Assembly: GCA_903813345.2 (NCBI GenBank)
Contig: CAIIXF020000002.1
Coordinates: 7,711,555 to 7,775,554 of the forward strand
Source: Owenia fusiformis
Taxonomy: Eukaryota; Annelida; Polychaeta; Sabellida; Oweniidae
DNA: 64,000 bases
Direction: 5' to 3'
Below, in pieces: positions 37,601 through 42,998 of this stretch. The translations under genes and the position numbers were made by a program. Numbering within the stretch: position 1 is the first letter of the stretch; every line of letters starts with the position of its first letter. Below the pieces are notes generated by a model. The model did not search any database and was not told the DNA's origin. It saw only the letters and a program-made list of their open reading frames with translations.

Positions 37601-39909
37601 TACATGTAAATTAAATTTAAGGTAAATTAGTATATGGTGGGCATTTTCCTCTTAAACATGCAATATTTATCACTCCGTGTCATGTTTTTTTGTAGGTTTT
37701 AGACCCCAAGGTGCTACCCAACTATTATTTTAGGGAAGATGCAATGCTGTTACACAAAGCCATCACAACATATGTCAAGAAAATAGTCTCACATTACTAT
37801 GGTAAGAAAATAGTCTCAAATTACTTAATAAATAGTCCCATACACTACTATGGTAAGAAAATAGTCTCAAATTAATATGGTTAGAAAATAGTATCACTTT
37901 GCTGTGGTAAGAATAGCTCCAAATTATTATAGTACAATAATAGTCCCATATTACTGTGGTAAGGAAATAGCCTCAAAGTACTATGGCAAGAAAAAGTCCC
38001 ACATTACTGCGTTTCTATGTTACAAAAATAACCCCACATTACAATGATATGAAAGTAGTCTTAAATTATATGGGAATACAAAATTTTCTAAAAAGATATT
38101 TATTTTATTTTAGACATTCCAGAGAAAATAGCTGAGGATACAGAGCTCCAGGAGTGGGGTGAAGAACTAGCTAGACCCAAGAGAGAGGGAGGTCTCGGTT
38201 TGAAGGTGAATATGTAATACAATACAAATACATTAAAACCTATCTTAGTGAACACCTGTCTCTCCTACTCTACTGACTTCTGTATAAATAACCCTCTCTG
38301 TAATAGACTAAAACTACAGTGAACACATTTTTGTGGTTCCATAGGTCTTCACTGTATGCAGGTTTTTCTGTAATGGTGAAATCCTCATTGATTTGCTTGA
38401 TGCATTTCCATTGCATGTTTGGTATTACTTTATTTGTATGGACCCTTCTGTAATGGTGTACCCTTTGCATTCGTTCGACTTCACTTCTTAAAATAAAGCT
38501 TCATCTTCACTCTTTCAGTTTACAATAAATCTCTGATCTCACCGAGACAATCAGAGTTCATCGTCGAAATACGGATGACTTTCTATGTGGTCATTTCCTC
38601 TTACATCACCGCATAGTTAATGAGCATGTATTTAGCACGTGTTCCTTCCACTTCACTGATTGGTTGAGAAAGGGTCAGCATGGTAGATTTGCTAAACTGT
38701 AATATAGTCTATTCTAGGCAGAGGGTGGTTTATAACTTGACTCTGCGCGCAGGGTAGTAATGATGAAAATGCGATCAAAGGGTTCTGTGTGATCATATAT
38801 ATTCTTATAATCAAATAATCTGAATTAAAAAATGACTGCCTGAATTTTTCATATTTACAGGGTGTTCCAAACAATGGAAAATTTGAGACGATAGAAGACT
38901 TAATGTGTGTGTTCACTTGTATAATCTACATGTGCAGTGTCGCCCATGCTGCTTCTAACTTTTCGCAATACGACGAGTATGCATTCCCGCCAAATTATCC
39001 AGCATACATCAGTGGTACACCCCCAACTGATAAGGTGAGAAATGAAAGTTATATACTAAGTTAGAAATTTTATGGTTTGAGAGCAATAATTTAGAATGTT
39101 TGGAGAATACAACATGGAATTTTTAGAGCAATTTTGGGTCTTGTTTATATATATTACAAAGGTCCCATGCAATAAATGTCCACAATATTTTAAGATGTGG
39201 ACACTAAATAAAGGATATTATGTCTAAGAGTAAACAAATACTGGATGATCAGGAGCTGGATATGGCAGAATACCTATTCAAGAAAAAATATTGGGCGAGG
39301 CAGTAGAGCCAATCATATTGCAGTATCTAAACGAGGTGCGGAATAATAATAAATATCCCCTATATTTTAGACACCTCTGTCTGAAGAGGACATAGTGGCA
39401 GCTTTACCAGACAAACAGCATACCCTGGATATCATGACAGTGACAAAGGTCCTCAGTAGCAAAGGGACTAATTCTCTGGGGCACTTCGAAACACAATTTC
39501 AATATGATACAGCTGCAAGAAAAGCTGAGGAAGAGTAAGTGGTATAACAAGATAAAAAATAAAAATCAGTATTTATCATGTCTCCATCAAAAGTAGTGAC
39601 TTGTTATGGTCTCCAACTTTTTGTGACTGCGTTCGACAGTTGGCTACGGCTTTTGGGGTCTGTAACAAATGGCAGGTAGTAACATTTTCAATGTTAATGC
39701 TGTTTTTACAGTTATTACACAAGTATAACAACACACTTATAAAGTACATGTATTAATAATTCGAAATATAAACAAAATCTTTTCTTTATTTCAGTTTCAA
39801 GATTGAATTAAAGAAGATCAGTGAAATGATAAGAGAGAAGAACAATTCTAGAAGTCCTAGGTACATGTACCTTGATCCTGAACAAGTCCCTAACTCAATT
39901 AGTATATGA
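4584..39909 (+). CDS. ALOX: Lipoxygenase, catalytic domain (3' part of gene, 14 exon positions)
   Basis: An iron lipoxygenase dioxygenates polyunsaturated fatty acids to hydroperoxides. Exons: 4584-4628, 19116-19241, 22423-22520, 23051-23183, 23625-23720, 24198-24294, 24778-24895 or 25872-25989, 27889-27981, 37370-37430, 37696-37801, 38114-38205, 38861-39034, 39371-39534, 39795-39909. All junctions are AG/GT and all phases agree, giving 1518 nt, 505 residues and a stop. Iron-binding motifs are HQAICH (exon 6), HAASN (exon 12) and the C-terminal Ile of PNSISI. Animal LOX proteins are about 660-680 residues, so roughly 150-170 N-terminal residues, including the PLAT beta-barrel, are missing and probably lie upstream of the window. 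Position specificity cannot be read from this. Ala at the Coffa site in exon 7b fits an S-type enzyme. The gene is invaded by a LINE, Helitron-like segments and MITEs, all intronic. Confidence 0.95.
4629..11675 (+). other. First part of a 14.5-kb lipoxygenase intron
   Basis: No exon was recognised. Visible contents: a G run at about 5732-5749 beside a dispersed 'gcccgtagcc/cccccctgg' type repeat (5710-6095); fold-back arms at about 6890-6955 and 6990-7060; a repeat at 7205-7345 that recurs inverted at about 11165-11330; a copy at 8205-8358 inverted relative to 4237-4390; a copy of the 'gtctccaactttttgt' family at 8868-9010. Confidence 0.6.
10316..10600. repeat. Tandem repeat, period about 63-65 bp
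   Basis: About four and a half copies of a unit containing cctattgactc, gcatgtta, gaaacctt and gtgaacaccttttctca. The unit derives from the dispersed 'gtgaacacc' MITE family, whose end (agttttactgta) follows at about 10635. Confidence 0.85.
11676..11690. repeat. Target-site duplication, left copy
   Basis: acctgaaacatttat immediately precedes the T-rich (poly-A complement) end of the LINE. It is repeated exactly at 17194-17208. Confidence 0.93.
11805..15503 (-). CDS. LINE ORF2: endonuclease - reverse transcriptase
   Basis: This 1232-residue ORF2 protein nicks target DNA and reverse-transcribes the element's RNA. Residues 9-244 form an apurinic/apyrimidinic-type endonuclease: N15 in SFNVRG, E43 in QET, GGDFN at 147-151 and SDHSP at 235-239. 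The reverse transcriptase spans roughly 490-770: [24 protein letters not shown] near 605, [14 protein letters not shown] and the catalytic YADD at 708-711. The C-terminal region has a Cys/His cluster (CEFCH...H....C) near 1131-1150, as in L1-type proteins. No stop or frameshift interrupts it. The downstream ATG at MNFNMLSF is an equally good start. Confidence 0.95.
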   Translation of the reverse strand: MDSRAIMNFNMLSFNVRGLGQSKKDKILNWVKSKNKDITFLQETHTTHELETDFRNRWNGNIIFSHGTSNSRGVMILIKDSLDVKINDQICDRHGRYIILDITIQNERFILTNIYGPTIDQEKLPFWTNIAQKIENLTRENTRLILGGDFNVIFDENLDRKGGNHKVNKPVIDFFNEFKLNLDLIDIYRVRNPDVKRFTWRQKKLAIMSRLDIWLCSDDLQNDIEKVDIDTGILSDHSPITLSLNNLHIKRGPSHWRYNNSLSKDKDFESELIQNIEIWSNESKDLKDKRVVWDFIKYKIREFSIKFSKQKAKARRKCRQDLENKLIKLQEQLDNSPNDIVIKDEFYKCQLELENIFEYITQGELIRSRSQNFIEGEKATKYFLQLEKKNAAKNSITQLKNSKGDIVKDFSTVQRNILDFYKNLYSKSNAKVDDNNANKFFKNVNITKLSNKDKLSMESQITIEECFKTMQTFQLNKSPGSDGLTIEFYIFFWNNIKSFFIEAMNFTFTKKEMSASQREILMKLIPKKGRDALFLKNQRPISLINVDAKIIAKVIYKRIEAFLDKLIQSDQAAFVKDRHMAEIARLIEDSIFYTNDRNTDGALIAIDFLKAFDSLNHDFLFQALETFNFGDYIKSWIQILYTNIHAKVMNLGFSGEQFNIERGIKQGDPLSPILFILSVEFLAQAIRDDHLIKGIKIGEDKEIKLSIYADDMTLFVRDKESVHQAMRVLKDFENCSGLKTNLEKTELFTIGKSKNEIWKIGALKQVKEIKVLGVFFNHDETKKNEQNFRVVINHLKQTLNLWKTRQLTIIGKIQIVKTFGLSKFNFICSVIDTPDRYLKEINDIVFKFLWNGRDKIKRKSLISDFKEGGLRMSDLKTKIKSAQLKWVQKLIKDTDKNSPWTVIPNYYLRQKGGLFVLNCKYDITKLNIDMPKYYIHMLQTFMELPRSQTDIPEEIIWNNKKITIQNKSLFWKEFFNRGIIKIKDLFIDGSIKTWHQIKVQTGLSDVYMLKWFGILKAIPRTWLIRNNVFENNVNLDVKHCNFDIVHGKKIFQFNKCTSKLLYSILLSHIAEQPTAKGKLSIKYELNEEDWNFYYSYYHYILTYSKHRAFQFKLINCILYTNNDLFKYNVIQSPMCEFCHTAFETIDHLFYLCEYTNQFWNSVKQHILIKLKYFDLNNVLFGSKKWSKYENMIIIIAKYFLYNQKLLRELPVYRKFEMYLKYCKENDNKIWNE
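15789..16628 (-). CDS. LINE ORF1: coiled-coil RNA-binding protein
   Basis: This 279-residue protein starts [12 protein letters not shown]. The first half (about 30-130) is rich in heptad-like charged and hydrophobic spacing ([20 protein letters not shown]), typical of a trimerising coiled coil. A following segment ([20 protein letters not shown]) looks like the RRM-type domain of L1 ORF1 proteins. The C-terminal part is basic ([18 protein letters not shown]), fitting nucleic-acid binding. ORF1 lies upstream of ORF2 in the element. By family it would coat LINE RNA in a ribonucleoprotein. The assignment is by position and composition rather than by a catalytic motif. Confidence 0.85.
   Translation of the reverse strand: MPPKTKITGEDLLQDQNFVTTMTEIIVKAITPIMKETVETCVEDVLKTMKNNKAEIMNTLENKVDEINKSINFVDSKAQKATEAAEKNERQIKCLEKEVNDLHNELGRAKTAYDDLTDKVLHHDTYSRRDSIHFYNIDESDEENCEEKVKEMISRQLEIDTTEIKFERVHRVPPGKPNERTKQKSRAITAKFHWFKDRQRVWDARRKCKGSAYRMDESFCKEVNMRRKKLYPYMKEARNMNKKSFMIADVLHIDNRTYRHTDISKIPIVLKANGGQDKG
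16629..17193 (-). promoter_or_regulatory. LINE 5'UTR with degenerate ~83-bp tandem monomers
   Basis: On the plus strand, units start near 16739, 16822, 16905 and 16990. Each has actg(c/t)ttgaa, then gcgttcga-tttcggcac, then a segment like tgcgtcgctca and aataaac. Such monomers recall 5' promoter monomers of some L1 families. Promoter activity is inferred from position only. Confidence 0.7.
17194..17208. repeat. Target-site duplication, right copy
   Basis: acctgaaacatttat, identical to 11676-11690, marks the 5' end of the minus-strand LINE. Confidence 0.93.
17209..19115 (+). other. End of the long lipoxygenase intron
   Basis: No exon was seen before the acceptor at 19114-19115. Positions 17970-18060 hold a fragment of the 'gtggaacacc' repeat, and 18050-18180 an imperfect fold-back (cagccgatg near both ends). 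A MITE occupies 18263-18440. Confidence 0.5.
18263..18440. mobile_element. Pogo/Tigger-like MITE, 178 bp
   Basis: The left end is cagtaaaacctgtcttagtg and the right end is its near reverse complement, finishing agttttactg. TA flanks both sides (18261-18262 and 18441-18442). Internally it repeats ctctagtgaacacct. It is non-coding and the best-preserved copy of a family with several fragments in the window. Confidence 0.75.
19116..19241 (+). CDS. ALOX: Lipoxygenase exon 2
   Basis: 126 nt, phase 0 at both ends, between tttttttag and gtatgt. It encodes [19 protein letters not shown] and then a segment ending [12 protein letters not shown]. This is a conserved LOX block near the start of the catalytic domain. 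Confidence 0.93.
19242..19977 (+). other. Intron sequence, no feature recognised
   Basis: AT-rich sequence with a short C run at about 19928-19937. No exon or intact repeat end was seen. Confidence 0.5.
20016..20094. repeat. CGTCCG / CGTACG microsatellite
   Basis: A run of cgtccgtccgtccg with cgtacgtac interruptions. Open frames over it (SVRPSVRP type) are artefacts. Confidence 0.95.
20190..21480. repeat. Tandem array, ~135-bp unit with a perfect hairpin
   Basis: Units recur at about 20411, 20546, 20694, 20829, 20963, 21114 and 21243. Each has gtagtggagcgattttgttc, gtgaatactataagcatgg and the hairpin ggccattttgaaaaatggcc. The flanks of the hairpin resemble YY1-type cores (aaaatggcggcc). Confidence 0.9.
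21576..22422 (+). other. Intron sequence, no feature recognised
   Basis: AT-rich sequence without a recognisable exon before the acceptor at 22421-22422. Confidence 0.5.
22423..22520 (+). CDS. ALOX: Lipoxygenase exon 3
   Basis: 98 nt, phase 0 in and phase 2 out, between ttaccatag and gtaaga. It encodes [20 protein letters not shown] and then [12 protein letters not shown]. The F-G-N-Q-R-V-A-G-x-N-P block corresponds to the conserved F-G-Y-Q-F-x-N-G-x-N-P of animal LOX proteins. Confidence 0.95.
22545..22680. repeat. Dispersed repeat 'gtctccaactttttgt', copy
   Basis: It begins with a hairpin (tgtctccaccagaattggtg, then its complement) and continues with gtctccaactttttgtag and aacaaatggcaggttgtgac. 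Other copies or fragments lie near 8868, 39590, 44225, 45368, 57400 (inverted) and 61860 (inverted). Confidence 0.75.
22790..23020. repeat. Degenerate tandem repeat of 'ttgattgtttaccacttctt'
   Basis: Roughly eight to nine irregular copies of a unit of about 25 bp immediately upstream of exon 4. It is pyrimidine-rich on the coding strand. Confidence 0.8.
23051..23183 (+). CDS. ALOX: Lipoxygenase exon 4
   Basis: 133 nt, phase 2 in and phase 0 out, between gtttcag and gtgagt. It encodes [20 protein letters not shown], then [18 protein letters not shown] and TVNNNP. The I-x-x-x-R-L-F-I-V-D-Y block is conserved in LOX. Confidence 0.95.
23184..23624 (+). other. Intron with a pogo-like repeat fragment
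   Basis: Positions 23225-23335 carry text of the 'gtgttccacttatagaa ... gtgttctacttggcaggttt' type, from the family intact at 18263-18440. Confidence 0.5.
23625..23720 (+). CDS. ALOX: Lipoxygenase exon 5
   Basis: 96 nt, phase 0 at both ends, between atttgtag and gtaagt. It encodes [20 protein letters not shown] and then [12 protein letters not shown]. The P-I-A-L-F and [10 protein letters not shown] motifs are LOX hallmarks. Confidence 0.95.
23807..24002. mobile_element. MITE, 196 bp, 14-bp inverted repeats, 5-bp target duplication
   Basis: The ends are catgggcgtagcgc and gcgctacgcccatg, exact inverted repeats. TTAAC flanks both sides (23802-23806 and 24003-24007). The interior includes gggggagaacccccag. 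It is non-coding and sits in the intron between LOX exons 5 and 6. Confidence 0.85.
24198..24294 (+). CDS. ALOX: Lipoxygenase exon 6 (first two iron histidines)
   Basis: 97 nt, phase 0 in and phase 1 out, between cttatag and gtaagt. It encodes [20 protein letters not shown] and then [19 protein letters not shown] is the H-x-x-x-x-H pair that binds the catalytic iron (equivalent to His367 and His372 of human 5-LOX). Because the pair is here, both exon 7 variants keep it. Confidence 0.96.
24358..24570. repeat. Direct repeat, ~105-bp unit, two copies
   Basis: Text such as gaatcagcaaggaataaagt and acactctaaattgt recurs 105 nt later (24361 and 24466). A related copy in reverse complement lies at about 8600-8690. 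It lies in the intron before the alternative exon 7 pair. Confidence 0.85.
24778..24895 (+). CDS. ALOX: Lipoxygenase exon 7a (divergent alternative exon)
   Basis: 118 nt between ttttcag and gtgagt, phase 1 in and phase 2 out, like exon 7b. It encodes [20 protein letters not shown] and then [18 protein letters not shown]. It aligns without gaps to exon 7b, with 18 of 39 positions identical (IAT, HP, FKLLAPH). Differences fall at sites conserved in LOX: the His of THLL is Arg, and the residue aligned with the Coffa Ala is Pro. No stop, good splice sites and the identical length argue for a used alternative exon. It could instead be a decaying duplicate whose splice sites happen to survive. Confidence 0.85.
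24940..24975 (+). promoter_or_regulatory. Bipartite motif copy beside exon 7a
   Basis: cccataatgcattgc, then agcagacg after a longer spacer, 45 nt after the exon 7a donor. It matches the motif found repeatedly in the arfaptin introns. Function is unknown. Confidence 0.55.
25000..25871 (+). other. Intron between the two exon 7 versions
   Basis: No third copy of exon 7 was recognised. The open frame at 25263-25685 has no recognisable content. Confidence 0.55.
25872..25989 (+). CDS. ALOX: Lipoxygenase exon 7b (canonical version)
   Basis: 118 nt between attttag and gtgagt, phase 1 in and phase 2 out. It encodes [20 protein letters not shown] and then [31 protein letters not shown] and FKLLAPH are the conserved LOX helix and arched-helix region. 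The Ala of IAIN aligns with Ala410 of human 5-LOX, the Coffa site, where Ala goes with S and Gly with R stereochemistry. It joins in frame to exon 6 (G) and exon 8 (W), as does exon 7a. Confidence 0.95.
25990..27213 (+). other. Intron sequence, no feature recognised
   Basis: AT-rich sequence without an exon, running into the minisatellite at 27214. Confidence 0.5.
27214..27720. repeat. Minisatellite, 12 copies of a 42-bp unit
   Basis: The unit starts gcattttagatttggaagag and ends atatatacag(c/a)t, repeated twelve times with almost no variation except c/a and a/g positions. As 42 is divisible by three, several frames stay open on both strands. One plus frame ([14 protein letters not shown] repeats) is in phase with LOX exon 8. 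Confidence 0.97.
27717..27862. repeat. Second tandem repeat, ~27-bp unit, next to exon 8
   Basis: Four to five copies of gattttggatttggagaatg plus taaaatg, derived from the 42-bp unit and decaying toward the exon 8 acceptor at 27887-27888. Confidence 0.9.
27889..27981 (+). CDS. ALOX: Lipoxygenase exon 8
   Basis: 93 nt, phase 2 in and phase 2 out, between cattgcag and gtaaat. It encodes [20 protein letters not shown] and then [11 protein letters not shown], matching the V-x-x-I-G-x-x-G-x-x-E-L segment of LOX. It directly follows the minisatellite. Confidence 0.93.
28201..30576 (+). mobile_element. Helitron-like segment A1
   Basis: It begins with two successive hairpins of the type aggaggcc...ggcctcct (28206-28231 and 28256-28284). 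It ends with gggcctcc, a hairpin attgcttgcaat, then aaaagtctag followed by tt. The subterminal inverted repeat (aggaggcc / ggcctcc), 3' hairpin and CTAG end fit Helitron/Helentron-type non-autonomous elements. The interior is full of AGGTCA half-sites. No Rep/helicase was seen. Confidence 0.55.
30592..33245 (+). mobile_element. Helitron-like segment B1
   Basis: It begins with two hairpins agactccagat...atctggagtct (30599-30624 and 30649-30674). It ends with agatctggagtct, a hairpin gaaattgaa-ctcg-ttcaatttc and aaaatctag followed by tt. It holds a 640-bp tandem duplication and a pyrimidine-rich tail (33000-33125). Same end logic as A1 but a different family. Confidence 0.55.
31482..32761. repeat. 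640-bp tandem duplication within segment B1
   Basis: Text from about 31482 recurs 640 nt later (gaattaagtatagaatttaa at 31531 and 32171; ttctggttcggaagttatga at 31621 and 32261). Visible identity is near complete, so the duplication is recent. Confidence 0.92.
33246..34705 (+). mobile_element. Helitron-like segment B2
   Basis: It starts after the CTAG of B1, lacks the 5' hairpin, and repeats the B body (tctaggtcaaaggtcaagaa and the tccttccta tail). It ends with the same hairpin and cttcgttcaatttccaaag, then tctag. Confidence 0.5.
34706..36081 (+). mobile_element. Helitron-like segment A2
   Basis: It starts directly after the CTAG of B2 with the A-family body (ctcctacttccaactacctt) and no 5' hairpin. 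It ends ggggcctccgtaagattgct, tgcaatct, then ctag. Confidence 0.5.
36082..37184 (+). mobile_element. Helitron-like segment A3
   Basis: Another A-family body following the CTAG of A2. It ends gggcctccgtaagattgctt, gcaatcttaaaagt, then ctag. It has lost about 400 bp relative to A2 (jump near 36485). Confidence 0.5.
37370..37430 (+). CDS. ALOX: Lipoxygenase exon 9
   Basis: 61 nt, phase 2 in and phase 0 out, between ttttttcag and gtaagt. It encodes [20 protein letters not shown], a conserved LOX block (N-T-W-R-M...LP-x-D-L-x-x-R-G). Confidence 0.94.
37696..37801 (+). CDS. ALOX: Lipoxygenase exon 10
   Basis: 106 nt, phase 0 in and phase 1 out, between tttgtag and gtaaga. It encodes [20 protein letters not shown] and then [15 protein letters not shown]. 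Its last about 27 nt (aagaaaatagtctcacatta, ctatg) are the first unit of a tandem repeat that runs on into the intron. Confidence 0.94.
37775..38060 (+). repeat. Exon-intron junction repeat with multiplied splice donors
   Basis: Units of about 27-35 nt resemble gtaagaaaatagtctcaaat plus tactatg. The donor sequence tatggtaagaa occurs at 37799 and 37850, with variants tgtggtaagaat and tgtggtaaggaa further on. The donor at 37853 would add 51 nt in frame (17 residues, [17 protein letters not shown]). Beyond that the frame meets TAA. Confidence 0.85.
38114..38205 (+). CDS. ALOX: Lipoxygenase exon 11
   Basis: 92 nt, phase 1 in and phase 0 out, between attttag and gtgaat. It encodes [20 protein letters not shown] and then [11 protein letters not shown]. 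This is the usual D-x-E-LQ-x-W segment of animal LOX. Confidence 0.93.
38206..38860 (+). other. Intron with a pogo-like repeat fragment
   Basis: 38228-38365 carries ttaaaacctatcttagtgaa and tgcaggtttttctgta, a diverged copy of the MITE family at 18263-18440. Confidence 0.5.
38861..39034 (+). CDS. ALOX: Lipoxygenase exon 12 (third iron histidine)
   Basis: 174 nt, phase 0 at both ends, between atttacag and gtgaga. It encodes [40 protein letters not shown] and then [23 protein letters not shown] carries the third iron His and the Asn (His550 and Asn554 in human 5-LOX). NFSQYD and the P-x-x-P-A segment follow, as expected for LOX. Confidence 0.96.
39371..39534 (+). CDS. ALOX: Lipoxygenase exon 13
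   Basis: 164 nt, phase 0 in and phase 2 out, between tattttag and gtaagt. It encodes [40 protein letters not shown] and [19 protein letters not shown] and the L-G-x-F/Y segment are typical of the LOX C-terminal part. Confidence 0.94.
39795..39909 (+). CDS. ALOX: Lipoxygenase last exon (C-terminal iron-binding Ile)
   Basis: 115 nt, phase 2 in, then TGA at 39907-39909. It encodes [20 protein letters not shown], then [18 protein letters not shown] and the stop. The Y-L-D-P-x-x-V-P-N-S-I-S-I end is the classic LOX C-terminus, whose final Ile carboxylate binds iron. The enzyme is therefore complete at this end. Confidence 0.96.
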
Positions 39910-40039
39910 TGTGGCATTCCCTACGCAAGGTCGAGAATTGATGTGACAACCCCTGTATAAGGTCAAGAATTGATGTGGCAACCCCTGTAAAGGGTCAAGA
40001 ATTGATGAAGAATTGATCCCTTTAGACAGTATCACTTAA

Positions 40040-40320
40040 GCCAGGTTCTTTTTAGACAGGATCCCTTTCGACAGGATCACTAAAGCTAGGTTCTTTTTAG
40101 ACAGGATCCCTTTCGACAGGATCACTAAAGCTAGGTTCTTTTTAGACAGGATCCCTTTCGACAGGATCACTAAAGCTAGGTTCTTTTTAGACAGGATCCC
40201 TTTAGACAGGATCCCTTTTGACAGGATTCCTTTAGACAGGTTCATTTAAGACAGGTTCATTTTAGACAGGAGCCCTTTAGACAGGATCACTTTAGCAAAG
40301 GTTCTTTTTAGACAGGTTTT
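40040..40320. repeat. 45-bp tandem repeat just after the lipoxygenase stop
   Basis: Three to four near-identical units (gacaggatcactaaagctag, gttctttttagacaggatcc, ctttc), period 45, followed by degenerate half units up to about 40320. It probably lies in the 3'UTR. Minus-strand open frames here are artefacts. Confidence 0.9.
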
Positions 40321-40611
40321 ACAGCATAATTGATACATTCAATCTGAGATAGGCACGTTAATAGATTACTAGTATCATACTGTAAATATTGTAGTATATA
40401 AAGCAGTGCCAAATATCCTTGTTATGCTAGCTGTGAATATTTATTTTTTGAAAAGTCAATGTTTTTTGTTAAAAGTCAATGTTTATGTAACATAGTTTTA
40501 TCACAAAGTATTTGTTTATGATATAGAGAATTTTAGCAACATATAACCTTAAAAGATAGGAAATAGTCTACAGACTAAGAGATGTGTTTAAAATGATGTA
40601 TGAATGATGAC

Positions 40612-40860
40612 GTAGCCAGCTTTTGTCAAGGGGGGTTCACTTTTCAAAAAAAATATAAGGGGTTCACTTTGACAAATTTGGCAAAAAATTACATCAGAAA
40701 TGTTCAGAATGGTGCAAATCACTTTTCAAAAAAATATAGGGGTTCACTTTGACAAATTTGGCAAACAATTACATCAGAAATGTTCAGAATGGTGCAAAAC
40801 TGCACAATTTTGAAAGAATCTTTGGACCCCCAAGGCTATGGGCCTGATGTGTAAAAATAT
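40612..40860. repeat. Dispersed 'gtagccagc ... ggctatgggcct' repeat
   Basis: It contains two near-identical internal copies of ggggttcactttgacaaatt. It belongs to the same loose family as 43184-43339, 43546-43754, about 44640-44790, 5710-6095 and 60433-60610. Confidence 0.65.
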
Positions 40861-40869
40861 GCCAGGATG

Positions 40870-41772
40870 CATCCTCCATACACAGGCCTCCAGAACTCGT
40901 ACCTCATACCAGGAAGGGAAAGAACATAGTGGATGATACACCGAAGGAAAGGCTACACATTTTATGAGTGAATGTATGAACTTAGAGAACTTAGAGTTTT
41001 TTGTTATTTATAGAATTTATTTCACTTTACATATTTAAACATTAACTCTTGTAGCGGCATTGCTATAGCATTATCAGCCACTTGAAATGATTTGTTAAAT
41101 TCTGAAACACATGTACTGTACTTACTGAAAGATGGGACAACAGAAAACTAAATCATTCAACGAGAAATCAAAGCTATCAGTTGAACATGAGTATAATGAT
41201 TTTAAACATGTTCAATAACGATATAAACATTCCAATATAATCCAGAGAAAAACCAAATATTGCAGTTTCATAAATATCACAGTCAACATTGATTATGGAA
41301 ACAGATTAGTGGATGTTCATGTTCAGTTGGTTGGTGAGGCCAAAAATATAGCAGGTGAGGTTAATTGAGGCTAAAGGAGATAATTTCTACATTAAGATTT
41401 AGTAGAAAGAAACATTTTTTTTATAATTTTAATACATGATACAAATAACTAACTAGTTGAAAGAAGTATATATTTCAAAATATATTTCAGTAAAATTTTG
41501 GTGAGGTTGCCTCAGGCCCATTGACATTTTTGATTTGACCTGACCTACCATAAGTATTTTGGGTCATAGTTATCAATTTCATTCAATTCACTTAAATGGT
41601 TTTTCAATTTTTTTAGACATAAGAGTTCACAATGACATGATTTGTATGAATTAAATAAACATATTTTTAGTTGAGGTATCATATATATGTATATCCTGTT
41701 CTCTTCAAGCTTTATTTTTGTATGTGATAATGTATGAGTCCACAGCTGTACCAAAAACAGCCCTTGTATTAT
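40870..41772. other. Intergenic, no gene recognised
   Basis: AT-rich sequence. No exon, RNA gene or intact transposon end was recognised. Confidence 0.45.
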
Positions 41773-42053
41773 ATTAAGGATGGTGTTCAAAAGTAAACAA
41801 TCTTGAGAAAGTGAGGCTGGTCTCATTTTGATTCAGCCCATGCCCATTTTCCTATAACAATAGATTAAAATGCTGAGGTATGCACATTTCCATAGTTTAA
41901 ACTTACATTATGTAAACAATCGAGAGAAAACTTGGCTGAACTCATTTTGATTCAGCCCATACCCATTTTCCTATAATGAAAGATTAAAATGTTGCTTTAC
42001 AAAGGAGTCTTTACCCAAGCCCCATTTTTCAGTTAGACACCATCCTTAAAGGA
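41773..42053. repeat. Repeat with inverted ends 'ttaaggatggtgt' / 'acaccatccttaa'
   Basis: The interior is a tandem duplication of about 135 bp (ctcattttgattcagcccat occurs twice). The inverted ends suggest a MITE, but no clear target duplication was seen. Confidence 0.6.
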
Positions 42054-42774
42054 ACTGTTTTTAAGAGTTTTAGTCAAATGACATGTCTCAAAACTCAAAA
42101 TATGTATATAGTATAAGCCAGCTTTAGGTGCTATAGTTCATGTATTAAAAGATGTATAGTCATAGACAATTATCAATTATTTAGGTGCTCTATCATTAGT
42201 ACCAGACTTTCCTGTAATGACCCATGGGCATTTAATTAAAACTAAGGCCTTATTTCTGGTATTTCCGTGTTATAAACACCCATGGGCGTTATTTTGAAGA
42301 TACTTTAGCAGTAACACCCATGAGTGATGTAACGAAGGGGCATCACTTTGAGAAAATCCGTTACGTATTTTAGGTGCAATAAATTTCACTGCCATGAAAC
42401 CTAAAGGAGGGTCTGGGATTATGACTATTAAACAGGAATGTTTGTACCTGAAAACGGAATCTAAGCCTACACCCCTTCATGTGTTTCGCAACTGGACGTT
42501 TTCATTGGATAATATCACATCAAAACTGGTCCAGTTTGAATCCCATTTCCACAATTGCCGTAGAGATTTTTGATGAATTTTTTTAATCACCAAACATAAT
42601 CAATGTGATCCAATGGGGGGGGTTCCAGTTGCCAAACTTATGGAGAGGAGTGTATCCGTCAAATGTGAGTTCAATGAGGTTATTACCAAAAGTGTTTGTG
42701 ATGTAAGATCCATGATTTGATTGTTGTAACCATGGAAATGATGATGTAATAATAAAAGAACAATAGACTAAAGT

Positions 42775-42998
42775 AGCTGTCACATTAGCTGTGTGGTCCC
42801 ACCATTCACCACAGTGTGGCTATTGTGGGCATTGATTTTTTAATTAATAAATTAATTTATGTATAATGATCTGATGGGGGATATCTTGCCGTAAAACTAT
42901 TTGTTTTGCTAACTGTATCCGTTTGGTACCCCACCATCTGCCCCGAAGTATTCACACGGTGATGAATGGTCAGCCCATAAGGCCTTAATGTGACAGCT
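42775..42998. mobile_element. MITE with 13-bp inverted repeats
   Basis: agctgtcacatta at 42775-42787 is matched by taatgtgacagct at 42986-42998. The interior has paired text such as ccaccattcaccac / gatgaatggt. A related fragment is at about 6090-6170. Confidence 0.7.
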
